Positions 1 through 5,945 of a stretch of 37,797 bases of DNA are shown here, piece by piece. Position numbers and translations under genes: made by a program. Within the stretch, counting starts at the first letter, position 1. Every line of letters begins with the position of its first letter. The notes beneath the pieces are model-generated. The model was not told the DNA's origin and did no database searches. It was given only the letters and a program-made list of their open reading frames with translations. This DNA is from a virus, in IMG/VR virus record IMGVR_UViG_3300021338_000001, positions 1 through 37,797 of that record. One strand, given 5' to 3'.

Positions 1-127
1 GCTATTGGGGCTTTTTAGTTATGTTGTATTTAGAGATAAGTGTATCAGTTATTTCTAATGCCTCAGCGCCTGTTATAAAATTGTATTTATCGCAAAGATA
101 AACCGCAATATCATCGCGCAATTCTTC
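1..127. repeat. Left copy of 127-bp terminal overlap
   Basis: Bases 1-127 are identical to 37671-37797. The copy begins in the loop of the terminator that follows the portal gene and runs into the 3' end of a minus-strand gene that is whole only here. Nothing marks it as a packaging end. The length equals a common largest assembler k-mer, so it is best read as overlap of a circular or circularly permuted genome. Confidence 0.93.
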
Positions 128-793
128 CTCTGGTGTTTTTGGCTTTGATAGAGTTGCAATAGATACAGATGCGTAACCTTTACCAATAGATGTATTTTCG
201 TATTTAATCCAAGCCTCTTCTGAGTCAATGGCAATCACTTGACCTTTTTGCTCGCTAGCAGTTAAAACCTTATCACCTACAACGGGCCACTCACGCTCTT
301 TTATTTTACTTTTAAAATAAACGCCACCCTCAGATGTATAACCTAAAGTTTCAAATGTTTTAGCTACTGGCTCGCTGCTGTTAATTGATGCGCCGATAAA
401 TTCCTTAGGTGGTAATGGGATGGTTACTTGCTCTCTTTCCCTTACGTGAACAAGTTCGTCAGCATCTTTTTTGTAGAAGCAGAATGTACCATCAGAGTAA
501 AATATAAATGACTTGATATTTTCCGCGCTTACGTCTACACCTGCAAACTTAATCCCAGCACCCTCAGCAAGCTTAGCTATAAGCCTAGCGTGCTCTTTGC
601 TCTCAATCTTGCCGTAGGTGTTTGATAAGTATTCGCTGGTTATGTTTTCAAATGAATCCTCGTTAATACAATTACTATATTCAAAGCTTTTGCTGGCCCA
701 AGTTTTTGAGTTTAAAGTTACACCTGTATTTTGCTCATAAAACAAAACGATTGATCCACTTTCTAAACCTTTACCTATGTATGGATATCCCAT
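2..793 (-). CDS. Hypothetical phage protein, 263 aa
   Basis: I do not recognise the function. The 263-aa protein is soluble-looking, with no membrane segment. The C-terminal third has a small beta-rich stretch (about residues 165-215, around WPVVGDKV and EAWIKYEN) followed by a helical tail starting TPEEELRDDIA. Similar WPVVGD-type segments are, from memory, common in hypothetical proteins of marine gammaproteobacterial phages. The ATG at 793 has a GGAGAG ribosome site and follows the upstream 52-aa gene by three bases, so it is probably coupled. It is the last gene of a five-gene minus-strand cassette and converges on the portal gene, sharing that gene's terminator. The stop at 2-4 is complete, so the gene is not cut by the window edge. 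Confidence 0.75.
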   Translation of the reverse strand: MGYPYIGKGLESGSIVLFYEQNTGVTLNSKTWASKSFEYSNCINEDSFENITSEYLSNTYGKIESKEHARLIAKLAEGAGIKFAGVDVSAENIKSFIFYSDGTFCFYKKDADELVHVREREQVTIPLPPKEFIGASINSSEPVAKTFETLGYTSEGGVYFKSKIKEREWPVVGDKVLTASEQKGQVIAIDSEEAWIKYENTSIGKGYASVSIATLSKPKTPEEELRDDIAVYLCDKYNFITGAEALEITDTLISKYNITKKPQ

Positions 794-796
794 TTT

Positions 797-955
797 TCAC
801 TCTCCACTAACAATCTCAGTTAAAGCCCAGGCTCTTCTGACCGTTAAAATATTATCAATTTGTTCATTGCTGATTGAATCGCCATTAGGCACAGCTAACC
901 AGCATAAATTAGTAAGCGTGTTGCGCCCCCCTAAAGCTCTCTGCAAGAGCTTCAT
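797..955 (-). CDS. Small hypothetical protein, 52 aa
   Basis: A 52-codon open frame starts at ATG 955 (MKLLQRALGG...) and stops three bases before the next start at 793. Its 3' end carries the GGAGAG ribosome site of the next gene. It overlaps the end of the upstream gene by 47 bases. The middle part (SISNEQIDNILTVRRAWALTE) is predicted helical; no family is recognised. Support is the tight spacing and the uninterrupted frame filling what would otherwise be a 115-base hole in a compact operon. The ribosome site for its own ATG (GAGG, three bases away) is poorly spaced, so a different start is possible. Confidence 0.5.
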   Translation of the reverse strand: MKLLQRALGGRNTLTNLCWLAVPNGDSISNEQIDNILTVRRAWALTEIVSGE

Positions 956-1277
956 GAGCCTCATTAAGGTAATCCACTAGCTGAGACTGCAAAAGCGGCT
1001 CAGTAAGCTTTACTTCTTCAACTTCAAAGCGTGATTTGCCGTTACTTTCCACGCCTACAGCGATTAAATGTATATTCCATAGGTGGCGAATTTTTGACAC
1101 AGCTTGAGCCATTGAATATCCGACATCAATAGAGCGGCCAGTTTTATAATTCAACATATGCGCCGTGTACTTTTCATTTTCATCAATTTGACTGTGAAAC
1201 ACCGCCAGGCTTTTAAGGCCAGCCCTAGCGCAAGCTAGAGCACCTTTCATTTTGTTGTACTTCTTTTTACGAGCCAT
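909..1277 (-). CDS. Hypothetical basic phage protein, 122 aa
   Basis: The start is set at ATG 1277 (MARKKKYNKMKG), preceded by AAAGAGAT. A frame 17 codons longer (to 1328) lies deep inside the upstream gene and is less likely. The N-terminus is strongly basic (RKKKYNKMK), the centre mixed alpha/beta with a VGYSMAQAVSKIRHLW helix, and the C-terminus acidic and helical. No domain is recognised; the basic head could bind nucleic acid. It overlaps the upstream gene by 11 bases and belongs to the same minus-strand cassette between portal and MuF. Confidence 0.7.
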   Translation of the reverse strand: MARKKKYNKMKGALACARAGLKSLAVFHSQIDENEKYTAHMLNYKTGRSIDVGYSMAQAVSKIRHLWNIHLIAVGVESNGKSRFEVEEVKLTEPLLQSQLVDYLNEAHEALAESFRGAQHAY

Positions 1278-1512
1278 ATTTATATCTCTTTGCGCTTGGT
1301 TTTGCATAGCCTGTTTTATCGCTAACAATCACACCGTTTTTACGGATAATTACACGCTTCATTTGTTTGCTATGAGCCTCTGCTAGTTGCCCTGGTGTTT
1401 TAATTACGTGCTTAACATCTTGCACAGCTTGAAAGCGCTGCATATTTCTTTGTATGTGCCAATCGCTCATATCAGACATTTTTTCTTGAAATGCTAATTT
1501 TTCATCTGTCAT
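1267..1512 (-). CDS. Hypothetical phage protein, 81 aa
   Basis: This 81-aa protein starts at ATG 1512, one base after the upstream stop region, with GGAG about seven bases before the start. The first two thirds are charged and helical (FQEKMSDMSDWHIQRNMQRFQ), and the tail is basic with beta character (KRVIIRKNGVIVSDKTGY). I do not recognise a family. Tight spacing with both neighbours supports co-transcription and translation within the cassette. Confidence 0.7.
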   Translation of the reverse strand: MTDEKLAFQEKMSDMSDWHIQRNMQRFQAVQDVKHVIKTPGQLAEAHSKQMKRVIIRKNGVIVSDKTGYAKPSAKRYKYGS

Positions 1513-1513
1513 T

Positions 1514-1756
1514 TTATTTCTCCAATTCTGCTAGCAGTACATCTGCCATTAATACAGCTTTTTCAGCTACCTCTTTAAAGCTAATCCCGCTTTTCTGCAT
1601 TACATCATTTGATAAGTAACCATTCATAGTGTGTATTGCAAACATTTCGCGCTTTGTTAGACCTGTAGGAACTTGATTAATACCATCACCATAATTGCAA
1701 CCATAGCCATCTTCTTTTGCTGATTGTGGCATTGCTGGTTTATCTGCATTTGTCAT
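1514..1756 (-). CDS. Small phage protein with TKREMFA motif, 80 aa
   Basis: This is the first gene of the minus-strand cassette. The 80-aa protein has the layout of a very common small phage protein of unknown role: an N-terminal PAMPQ stretch, then a TGLTKREMFAIHTMNG block (about residues 32-47), then a helical tail ending LLAELEK. The motif is seen directly; the family link is from memory of many phage proteins with 'GLTKREYFA'. The start at ATG 1756 has GGAG upstream. The region before it carries a GTTATA-type motif and then diverges into the promoter of the candidate RNA. Confidence 0.75.
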   Translation of the reverse strand: MTNADKPAMPQSAKEDGYGCNYGDGINQVPTGLTKREMFAIHTMNGYLSNDVMQKSGISFKEVAEKAVLMADVLLAELEK

Positions 1757-1810
1757 TTTATTTACTCCGTTTGTTTCGATAGCTGAATACTATTAGATTA
1801 TTTTGCTGCT

Positions 1811-1848
1811 GTGAAATAACAAATTGGAATATACATATAACTAAACGG
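1811..1848 (-). promoter_or_regulatory. GTTATA-type intergenic motif, copy 1
   Basis: Read on the minus strand, 1827-1846 gives GTTTAGTTATATGTATATTC, closely matching the copy at 33265-33285. It lies between the minus-strand cassette and the divergent candidate RNA, so it could control either. See the motif family in the findings. Confidence 0.45.
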
Positions 1849-1880
1849 TATTTAAATTTTGCGCAGTCTGCGGTTAAGGT

Positions 1881-1908
1881 TTGCACTGTTGGTTATGTGG
1901 TGTATAAT
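1881..1908 (+). promoter_or_regulatory. Sigma70-like promoter of candidate RNA 1
   Basis: TTGCAC at 1881-1886 and a perfect TATAAT at 1903-1908 are separated by 16 bases, predicting a start near 1915. The -10 lies inside a 13-base perfect palindrome (GTATAATTTATAC, 1902-1914), a possible operator. Confidence 0.7.
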
Positions 1909-1914
1909 TTATAC

Positions 1915-2050
1915 TGCGGAGGTGAGATGCCGCGTTAAATTGATAAAGTAACAAGGGTTTATTAGTGCAGGTCTAGTGTTCGTGGGAAAACATCTCACTT
2001 ATGCTTTATCAGCCCCGAGTTACTGGGCTTGTACTAATAAGCCTTTTTTG
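1915..2050 (+). ncRNA. Candidate structured RNA 1 with 26-bp stem and pseudoknot potential
   Basis: No gene-sized open frame fits here. Transcription from the 1881-1908 promoter would give about 135 nt ending in a T-run (2044-2049). Bases 1953-1978 pair with 2021-2046 in 26 consecutive pairs (19 Watson-Crick, 7 G-U), leaving a 42-nt loop. That loop holds two segments complementary to the 5' leader: 1991-2000 pairs with 1920-1929 (10 bp) and 2002-2012 pairs with 1940-1950 (11 bp), so the fold can be pseudoknotted. The leader carries GGAGGTGA (1918-1925), a perfect anti-SD complement, followed by a three-codon frame ATG-CCG-CGT-TAA (1927-1938). The 10-bp pairing would cover both. Function is unknown; a leader or attenuator is an alternative, but the next gene is almost 400 bases away. 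Confidence 0.65.
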
Positions 2051-2145
2051 TGTCTAAAGCCGATGGCGAGGTAGTCGGCTGCTGGTTAAACAAAGCTGAG
2101 CGATTGACCATAACTAAACGCAGACAATATACAGCTAGACACAAA
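2046..2145 (+). other. Inverted-repeat segment downstream of RNA 1; gene-free stretch
   Basis: A perfect 10-bp inverted repeat, TTTGTGTCTA (2046-2055) and TAGACACAAA (2136-2145), encloses a 6-bp hairpin AGCCGA/TCGGCT. It could be a second domain of the RNA when the terminator is read through. The rest of the gene-free stretch to 2436 shows another copy of TCTCACTT (2159-2166, also in both candidate RNAs) and the inverted repeat at 2369-2403. I see no convincing gene there. Confidence 0.4.
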
Positions 2146-2368
2146 CCCTTCTAACGTATCTCACTTGATTAAGCATTCGGTACTTACCGCAAAACACCAA
2201 CAATTTAAACAACACTGGTTAGTGCGTCGACTTTTAGACCGAGGAAAAAGCGAGTTAATGTTGATGTGATCACATAAGCCGAATTTAACAAATTCATATA
2301 GGCGTGATGTATCGGAGCGACAACTCTAAAAACTGTTTCGCATATTGAGTAGCTAACATAACAGTAAA

Positions 2369-2403
2369 AGACCTTATTTGTTTGATGTATCAACTAAAGG
2401 TCT
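2369..2403 (+). promoter_or_regulatory. Interrupted inverted repeat upstream of orphan gene
   Basis: AGACCTT (2369-2375) and AAGGTCT (2397-2403) are perfectly complementary, with an inner TTGAT/ATCAA pair. It ends about 24 bases before the ribosome site of the gene at 2437. It could be an operator or a leader hairpin. No T-run follows, so it is not a terminator. Confidence 0.35.
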
Positions 2404-2436
2404 AGTGATAACTATCATTTAAATTTGGAGAGTAAA

Positions 2437-2724
2437 ATGAGTAAAGTGAAAATAGAAGAAATTGCAAGAGTTATAGTCCATTGGTCTGAGTCTGAGTTGA
2501 TTAATGATAGGTTGGGATGTGATGAATTCTCAGATATTGAAAAAGAGGTTTCAGTTGTTGATCTTGAGATTCTGATAAGTGAAGCTTCAAAACTAATTTG
2601 TTGTGGCTATGACAAGGCATCGCTTACAGTGGTTTTAAAAAGCGGGTTAGTGTGGGCTAAAGAATCGAAATTCTACATAACAAAAGGAGATACGCTTGAA
2701 TCACTTTTAAATAAAGGTCAGTAA
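2437..2724 (+). CDS. Orphan hypothetical protein, 95 aa
   Basis: The start is ATG 2437 with GGAG six bases upstream; a TTG twelve bases earlier overlaps the ribosome site and is unlikely. The 95-aa protein is acidic and helical (VKIEEIARVIVHWSESELIND, then SVVDLEILISEASKLICCGY) with no membrane segment and no recognised domain. It is the only + strand gene in the cassette between portal and MuF. The upstream control region and the terminator at 2766-2792 make it an isolated transcription unit, which is the usual look of a moron. Two adjacent cysteines (ICCGY) are notable. Confidence 0.65.
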   Translation: MSKVKIEEIARVIVHWSESELINDRLGCDEFSDIEKEVSVVDLEILISEASKLICCGYDKASLTVVLKSGLVWAKESKFYITKGDTLESLLNKGQ

Positions 2725-2736
2725 GTTAACCCTTAA

Positions 2737-2764
2737 TTGCCCCAATTCCCCACCATGCTATAAT
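2737..2764 (+). promoter_or_regulatory. Promoter for MuF/scaffold/capsid operon
   Basis: TTGCCC (2737-2742), 16 bases, then a perfect TATAAT (2759-2764). The predicted start is near 2771, inside the hairpin that follows, so the new transcript would lack the left arm of that terminator. Confidence 0.55.
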
Positions 2765-2765
2765 T

Positions 2766-2792
2766 GCCCTATATCAAATTAGGGCATTTTTT
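2766..2792 (+). terminator. Terminator overlapping the start of the MuF gene
   Basis: GCCCTA (2766-2771) pairs with TAGGGC (2780-2785), followed by ATTTTTT, which ends one base before the MuF ATG at 2794. It would stop transcription coming from the orphan gene while sparing transcripts begun at about 2771. Confidence 0.7.
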
Positions 2793-2793
2793 C

Positions 2794-3897
2794 ATGCAGA
2801 GTCCAGAGCTATTTGCAGCATTAACAAACCGAAGCATATTAGACCAGCGCTTTGCTTCATCTCTAAACAAGCAAACAACCGAAGCGCTTCAAGAGCTTGC
2901 TAAATGGCTACGTGAGCGTATTAATCGCGAAGGTGCTACCATTGCGTCTAGAAAGCGCTATCAGAAGCTATTAGATGATGTAGAAGCAAAGACAGCGCAA
3001 GTGTACGAAGATATTACAGCGCTTTACTATGAGCAGTTTAAAGCACTATCTGCTGATGAAGCTGAATTTATCACACAAGCCATTCAAGCCTCTGTAGTTA
3101 CTGACGTAATTGTCGAATCACCGTCAAATAGAAAACTATGGGCGGCAGTAACTAAAAATCCATTAGCCATTGGCGGCAATAACTCATTTGTTGACTTTGA
3201 CGAGATGATAGATAGGTTAGGCGATAACAGTCGCAAGGTGGCTAGCGTTATATCTGGCGGATTCTCTCAAGGTTTAACGCTTCAAGAAATGACTCAAACC
3301 ATTATCGGTACTAGGGCGCAAAAGTATACAGACGGAATTATTGATGCTTCCAGGCGAGAGGCTGAGTCTATTGTTAGAACTGCGGTTACTCATATTGCAT
3401 CAACTTCACGCGATGAAATATTTAGACAGAATGACGATATTATCTGGGGCTATACAATCTTGGCCACTTTAGATACTCGAACATCCGAAACGTGCCGATA
3501 TTTTGACGGCAAAACGTTTAAATACTCTGATAGCTACAATCCAAAGCCTGCCTTTCATTATCGCTGTAGGTCGCAAATCACAGCAGAGTTTTACAATGAC
3601 AAGCTAAACCGCACAGGCTCTACACGCTCAGCTAACTTTGAAGATGAAAAAGGTCAAGTTGACGCAACTAAGCAGTACTATGATGTACTTAAAAGACAAC
3701 CAGCAGCGGTGCAAGATGAAGTGTTAGGAAAATCACGCGGCTTGATATTTAGAAACGCAGGATTAAGCGCGCAAGAGTTTAGAGATGCTTTGGCTAATCG
3801 CATGGGTGAGCCTTTAACACTCGCAGAAATGGCGCAGAAGAATCGGAAAATACTTGAGTACATGAATAAGAATGAATTTTTAAAGGGTTATATCTGA
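2794..3897 (+). CDS. Minor head protein, phage Mu gpF (SPP1 gp7) family
   Basis: This 367-aa protein belongs to the MuF family of minor head proteins, which bind the portal and enter the procapsid at low copy. The diagnostic C-terminal block is visible at about residues 200-270: RTAVTHIAS, then LDTRTSETCRYFDGK, then a histidine-cysteine pair in FHYRCRS. The N-terminal half is helical (LQELAKWLRERINREG). The start is ATG 2794; a TTG at 2764 lies in the terminator stem. An AGGG nine bases upstream is the only ribosome site. It is normally next to the portal gene; here a cassette of about 2.8 kb separates them, and it has its own promoter. Confidence 0.9.
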   Translation: MQSPELFAALTNRSILDQRFASSLNKQTTEALQELAKWLRERINREGATIASRKRYQKLLDDVEAKTAQVYEDITALYYEQFKALSADEAEFITQAIQASVVTDVIVESPSNRKLWAAVTKNPLAIGGNNSFVDFDEMIDRLGDNSRKVASVISGGFSQGLTLQEMTQTIIGTRAQKYTDGIIDASRREAESIVRTAVTHIASTSRDEIFRQNDDIIWGYTILATLDTRTSETCRYFDGKTFKYSDSYNPKPAFHYRCRSQITAEFYNDKLNRTGSTRSANFEDEKGQVDATKQYYDVLKRQPAAVQDEVLGKSRGLIFRNAGLSAQEFRDALANRMGEPLTLAEMAQKNRKILEYMNKNEFLKGYI

Positions 3898-3911
3898 CGA
3901 TAGTTTGACGC

Positions 3912-3939
3912 TTATAACCTTTAGTTATATCATTATAAC
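3912..3939 (+). promoter_or_regulatory. GTTATA-type intergenic motif, copy 2
   Basis: The site reads TATAAC, CTTTA, GTTATA, TCAT, TATAAC: three half-sites in alternating orientation, between MuF and scaffold. It belongs to the same family as 7481-7508, 10984-11010 and 22558-22587. Confidence 0.5.
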
Positions 3940-3972
3940 AATTATTAACCAGTAGCAGGGCTACAACCATTT

Positions 3973-3986
3973 TAATCAGGAGATTA
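3973..3986 (+). promoter_or_regulatory. AGGA-loop hairpin holding the scaffold ribosome site
   Basis: TAATC-AGGA-GATTA forms a 5-bp stem with the Shine-Dalgarno AGGAG in loop and stem, five bases before the scaffold ATG at 3991. Two hairpins before terS share the ATC-AGGA-GAT core with different outer pairs. Confidence 0.5.
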
Positions 3987-3990
3987 TTAA

Positions 3991-4626
3991 ATGGCAGAGT
4001 ACACAGAAGAGCAATTGAAAGAGTTGTTAGCTAAACAAGAGCAAGAGCTTACAGCTAAATTTGAAGCTGAAACCGCAGGCTTAAAAGCCAATAAAGATGC
4101 GCTACTAGCAGAAAAGAAAAAGCTAGAAGAAGAAACGCAAGCCAAGTTATTGGAAAAAGAGCAAGCGGCAATTGAAGCAGCAAAAGAGGCTGGCGACGTT
4201 AAAAAGGCTTTAGAGCTTGAGCAAGCTAAATACGAGCGTGAACGCAAAGAATTATCCGAGCAATTAAACTCACGCAACGAAATGATCCTTTCATCTAAAA
4301 AGCAAGCTTCTGTTCAAAGCATTGTTTCTAACTTTGCTAAAAACGATAAGCTCAGTCAGTTAACAGCGAGTCAATTAGTTGATTATGGCTTTGGTGAAGA
4401 CGGTAGCGTAGTCGCAAGCTATAAAGACCTAGACGGCAAGCACGTAGCTGATAACCATGATGATTGGTTGAAATGGGCTAAATCTGATCCTGATATGCAA
4501 AACCATTTGGCAGGGTCGAAAGCTTCTGGTATTGATCAAAGTATTGTAACACCGTCGAGCCAAGGGCAGCGCCAAGAGCTAGACAAGCAGTCTAAGATCG
4601 CAGAAATTAACGCTAAATTTAGTTAA
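3991..4626 (+). CDS. Head scaffolding protein, coiled coil
   Basis: The 211-aa protein sits directly upstream of the major capsid gene, where tailed phages encode the scaffold that shapes the procapsid. Residues 5-100 are an almost unbroken Glu/Lys/Ala/Leu-rich coiled coil. The C-terminal half is mixed, with a DDWLKWAKSDPDMQNHL segment and a basic helical tail typical of capsid-binding ends. No protease motif is seen, so a separate or fused maturation protease is not evident. The assignment rests on fold type and position. An AGGAG ribosome site lies in the loop of a small hairpin just upstream. Confidence 0.8.
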   Translation: MAEYTEEQLKELLAKQEQELTAKFEAETAGLKANKDALLAEKKKLEEETQAKLLEKEQAAIEAAKEAGDVKKALELEQAKYERERKELSEQLNSRNEMILSSKKQASVQSIVSNFAKNDKLSQLTASQLVDYGFGEDGSVVASYKDLDGKHVADNHDDWLKWAKSDPDMQNHLAGSKASGIDQSIVTPSSQGQRQELDKQSKIAEINAKFS

Positions 4627-4639
4627 AAGGTAAAAAGTT

Positions 4640-5608
4640 ATGGCATTAGCAAATATGCAAGTTTACAACAACGAGATTGTAGGCACTACTATCGAGCTTT
4701 TAGGTCAAATGACTAATAAGTTCAATCAAGCGTCAGGCGGTGCGATTGTGCTATCTACTGACGGTTTCCGTGGTGACTTTGATAAAGAGTCATTTTTTAA
4801 TCAAATCGCAAGCGCACAACGCCGTGTAGATCGCTATGCAGCAAACGGCGCTCAAGGTGCAACTAACCTAACTCAAGGTGAAGTTGTTGGCGTTAAAGTT
4901 GGCGGCGGTTTTGGCCCTGTATTGTTTGAACCTTCACAGCTTTCATGGTTACAGCGAGATCCAGGCGCGGCTATCATGGCTATCTCAGAAGGTTTTGCTG
5001 ATGCTCTAATTGCAGACCAGTTAAACACGGCAGTGGGTGCAGCGGTTGCGGCAATCGAAAACCAAGCAGCATTAGTAAATGATGTTTCTGGTGCTGGCGG
5101 TATTAGTCAAATCGCACTAAACGGCTCTCACGCCAAGTTTGGCGATAGCTCTTCAATGCTTATTACTGATGTAATGTCTGGCTCTGTTTATCATCGCCTA
5201 GTAGGTGAAGCAATCAACAACTCTAATCGCTTGTTTGAATCTACAAATGTTCAAGTAATTGATATTTTAGGTAAGCTTGTTGTTGTTTCTGACATTCCAG
5301 CTCTTTATGAAGCTGGTACGCCAAACAAAGATAAGGTTCTATCACTTACTAACCGTGGTATCGTTGTTGATAATACATCGGATATTATCTCTAACCTTGA
5401 AACAACAAACGGCAAGCAGCGCATTGAAACAACTTGGCAGGCTGATTACACATTTGGCCTTAAACTTAAAGGCTTTAGCTGGGATGTTCAAAACGGCGGC
5501 GCTTCACCAACTGATGCAGAGTTATTTACTGGTACTAACTGGGATAAAGCTGTGGCAGAAGATAAGCATTTGGCTGGTACTCTTGCTATTGGCTCAGCGG
5601 ACGCGTAA
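4640..5608 (+). CDS. Major capsid protein
   Basis: This 322-aa protein follows the scaffold by 13 bases and precedes head accessory genes, the standard place for the major capsid protein. It is rich in Ala, Gly and Asn, with alternating helix and strand. It has a helical segment near the N-terminus (about residues 10-35), a Gly/Ala-rich block (AALIADQLNTAVGAAVAAIENQAAL, described here as residues about 130-150) and a conserved-looking HAKFGDSSSMLITDVMSGSVY segment (about 163-183). A HK97-like fold is expected for the family, but I cannot show it from sequence alone. A small protein of 48 aa follows within 10 bases. Confidence 0.88.
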   Translation: MALANMQVYNNEIVGTTIELLGQMTNKFNQASGGAIVLSTDGFRGDFDKESFFNQIASAQRRVDRYAANGAQGATNLTQGEVVGVKVGGGFGPVLFEPSQLSWLQRDPGAAIMAISEGFADALIADQLNTAVGAAVAAIENQAALVNDVSGAGGISQIALNGSHAKFGDSSSMLITDVMSGSVYHRLVGEAINNSNRLFESTNVQVIDILGKLVVVSDIPALYEAGTPNKDKVLSLTNRGIVVDNTSDIISNLETTNGKQRIETTWQADYTFGLKLKGFSWDVQNGGASPTDAELFTGTNWDKAVAEDKHLAGTLAIGSADA

Positions 5609-5618
5609 GGGGTAAGTT

Positions 5619-5765
5619 ATGGCTATTGCATACGTTGAACACCCATTAAGCATAGATGAAAAGAAAGCTTTACTTAAGAAGTTTGACAAGGTTTTAGACT
5701 TACGTTTTAAACCAGAAAAACTAGAAACGGGTGATAAAGTTATCGAAAAAGAAAAAGCTAAGTAA
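5619..5765 (+). CDS. Small charged head-region protein, 48 aa
   Basis: A 48-aa frame starts at ATG 5619 (MAIAYVEHPLSIDEKKALL) with AGGGG about eight bases upstream, right behind the capsid gene, and ends just before a terminator. It is highly charged (Lys/Glu/Asp), helical, and has a basic-acidic repeat tail ending EKEKAK. No family is recognised. Position suggests a head accessory or regulatory peptide co-expressed with capsid; this is inference. Confidence 0.75.
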   Translation: MAIAYVEHPLSIDEKKALLKKFDKVLDLRFKPEKLETGDKVIEKEKAK

Positions 5766-5794
5766 GGCTTAAACTTTAGATAACGCTTTTAATA

Positions 5795-5820
5795 GCCTCA
5801 CCTTTGAGTGGGGCTTTTTT
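5795..5820 (+). terminator. Terminator after capsid genes
   Basis: GCCTCAC pairs with GTGGGGC around CTTTGA, followed by six T. It should reduce expression of the downstream fibre and neck genes relative to capsid. A nearly identical hairpin lies at 34303-34330. Confidence 0.85.
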
Positions 5821-5833
5821 ATGTGAGGAAATT

Positions 5834-5944
5834 ATGAGAAATGATTTACTTGAACAAATTGTAGTTGCGGCTGGTGGCACTGTTACCGACCCAAGCAACA
5901 GAAATGAACTATTAAAAGATTGGCTTACAGCTTTAGGGGGTTGA
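5834..5944 (+). CDS. Small protein upstream of head fibre, 36 aa
   Basis: A 36-aa frame starts at ATG 5834 with GAGG upstream and stops one base before the next gene at 5946. It reads RNDLLEQIVVAAGG..., close to the start of the next protein (RNELLADILTATQ), so the two N-termini look like paralogous attachment peptides. The AGGGGG in its last codons is the ribosome site of the fibre gene. Small proteins of this kind appear beside head-tail genes in many phages; the function is unknown. Confidence 0.7.
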   Translation: MRNDLLEQIVVAAGGTVTDPSNRNELLKDWLTALGG

Positions 5945-5945
5945 T

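Noticed and set aside
2205-2393. 62-aa minus-strand ORF
   Set aside because: It begins with TTG, has no ribosome site, overlaps an inverted repeat, and its sequence looks like random translation of an AT-rich control region.
1757-2436. Retron or diversity-generating element (because of the long-stem RNA)
   Set aside because: No reverse transcriptase or template-variable repeat pair is found in the genome.
5277-5615. 112-aa + frame inside the capsid gene and similar frames in other large genes
   Set aside because: They are alternative frames of confidently coding genes, with no ribosome sites and no domain character.
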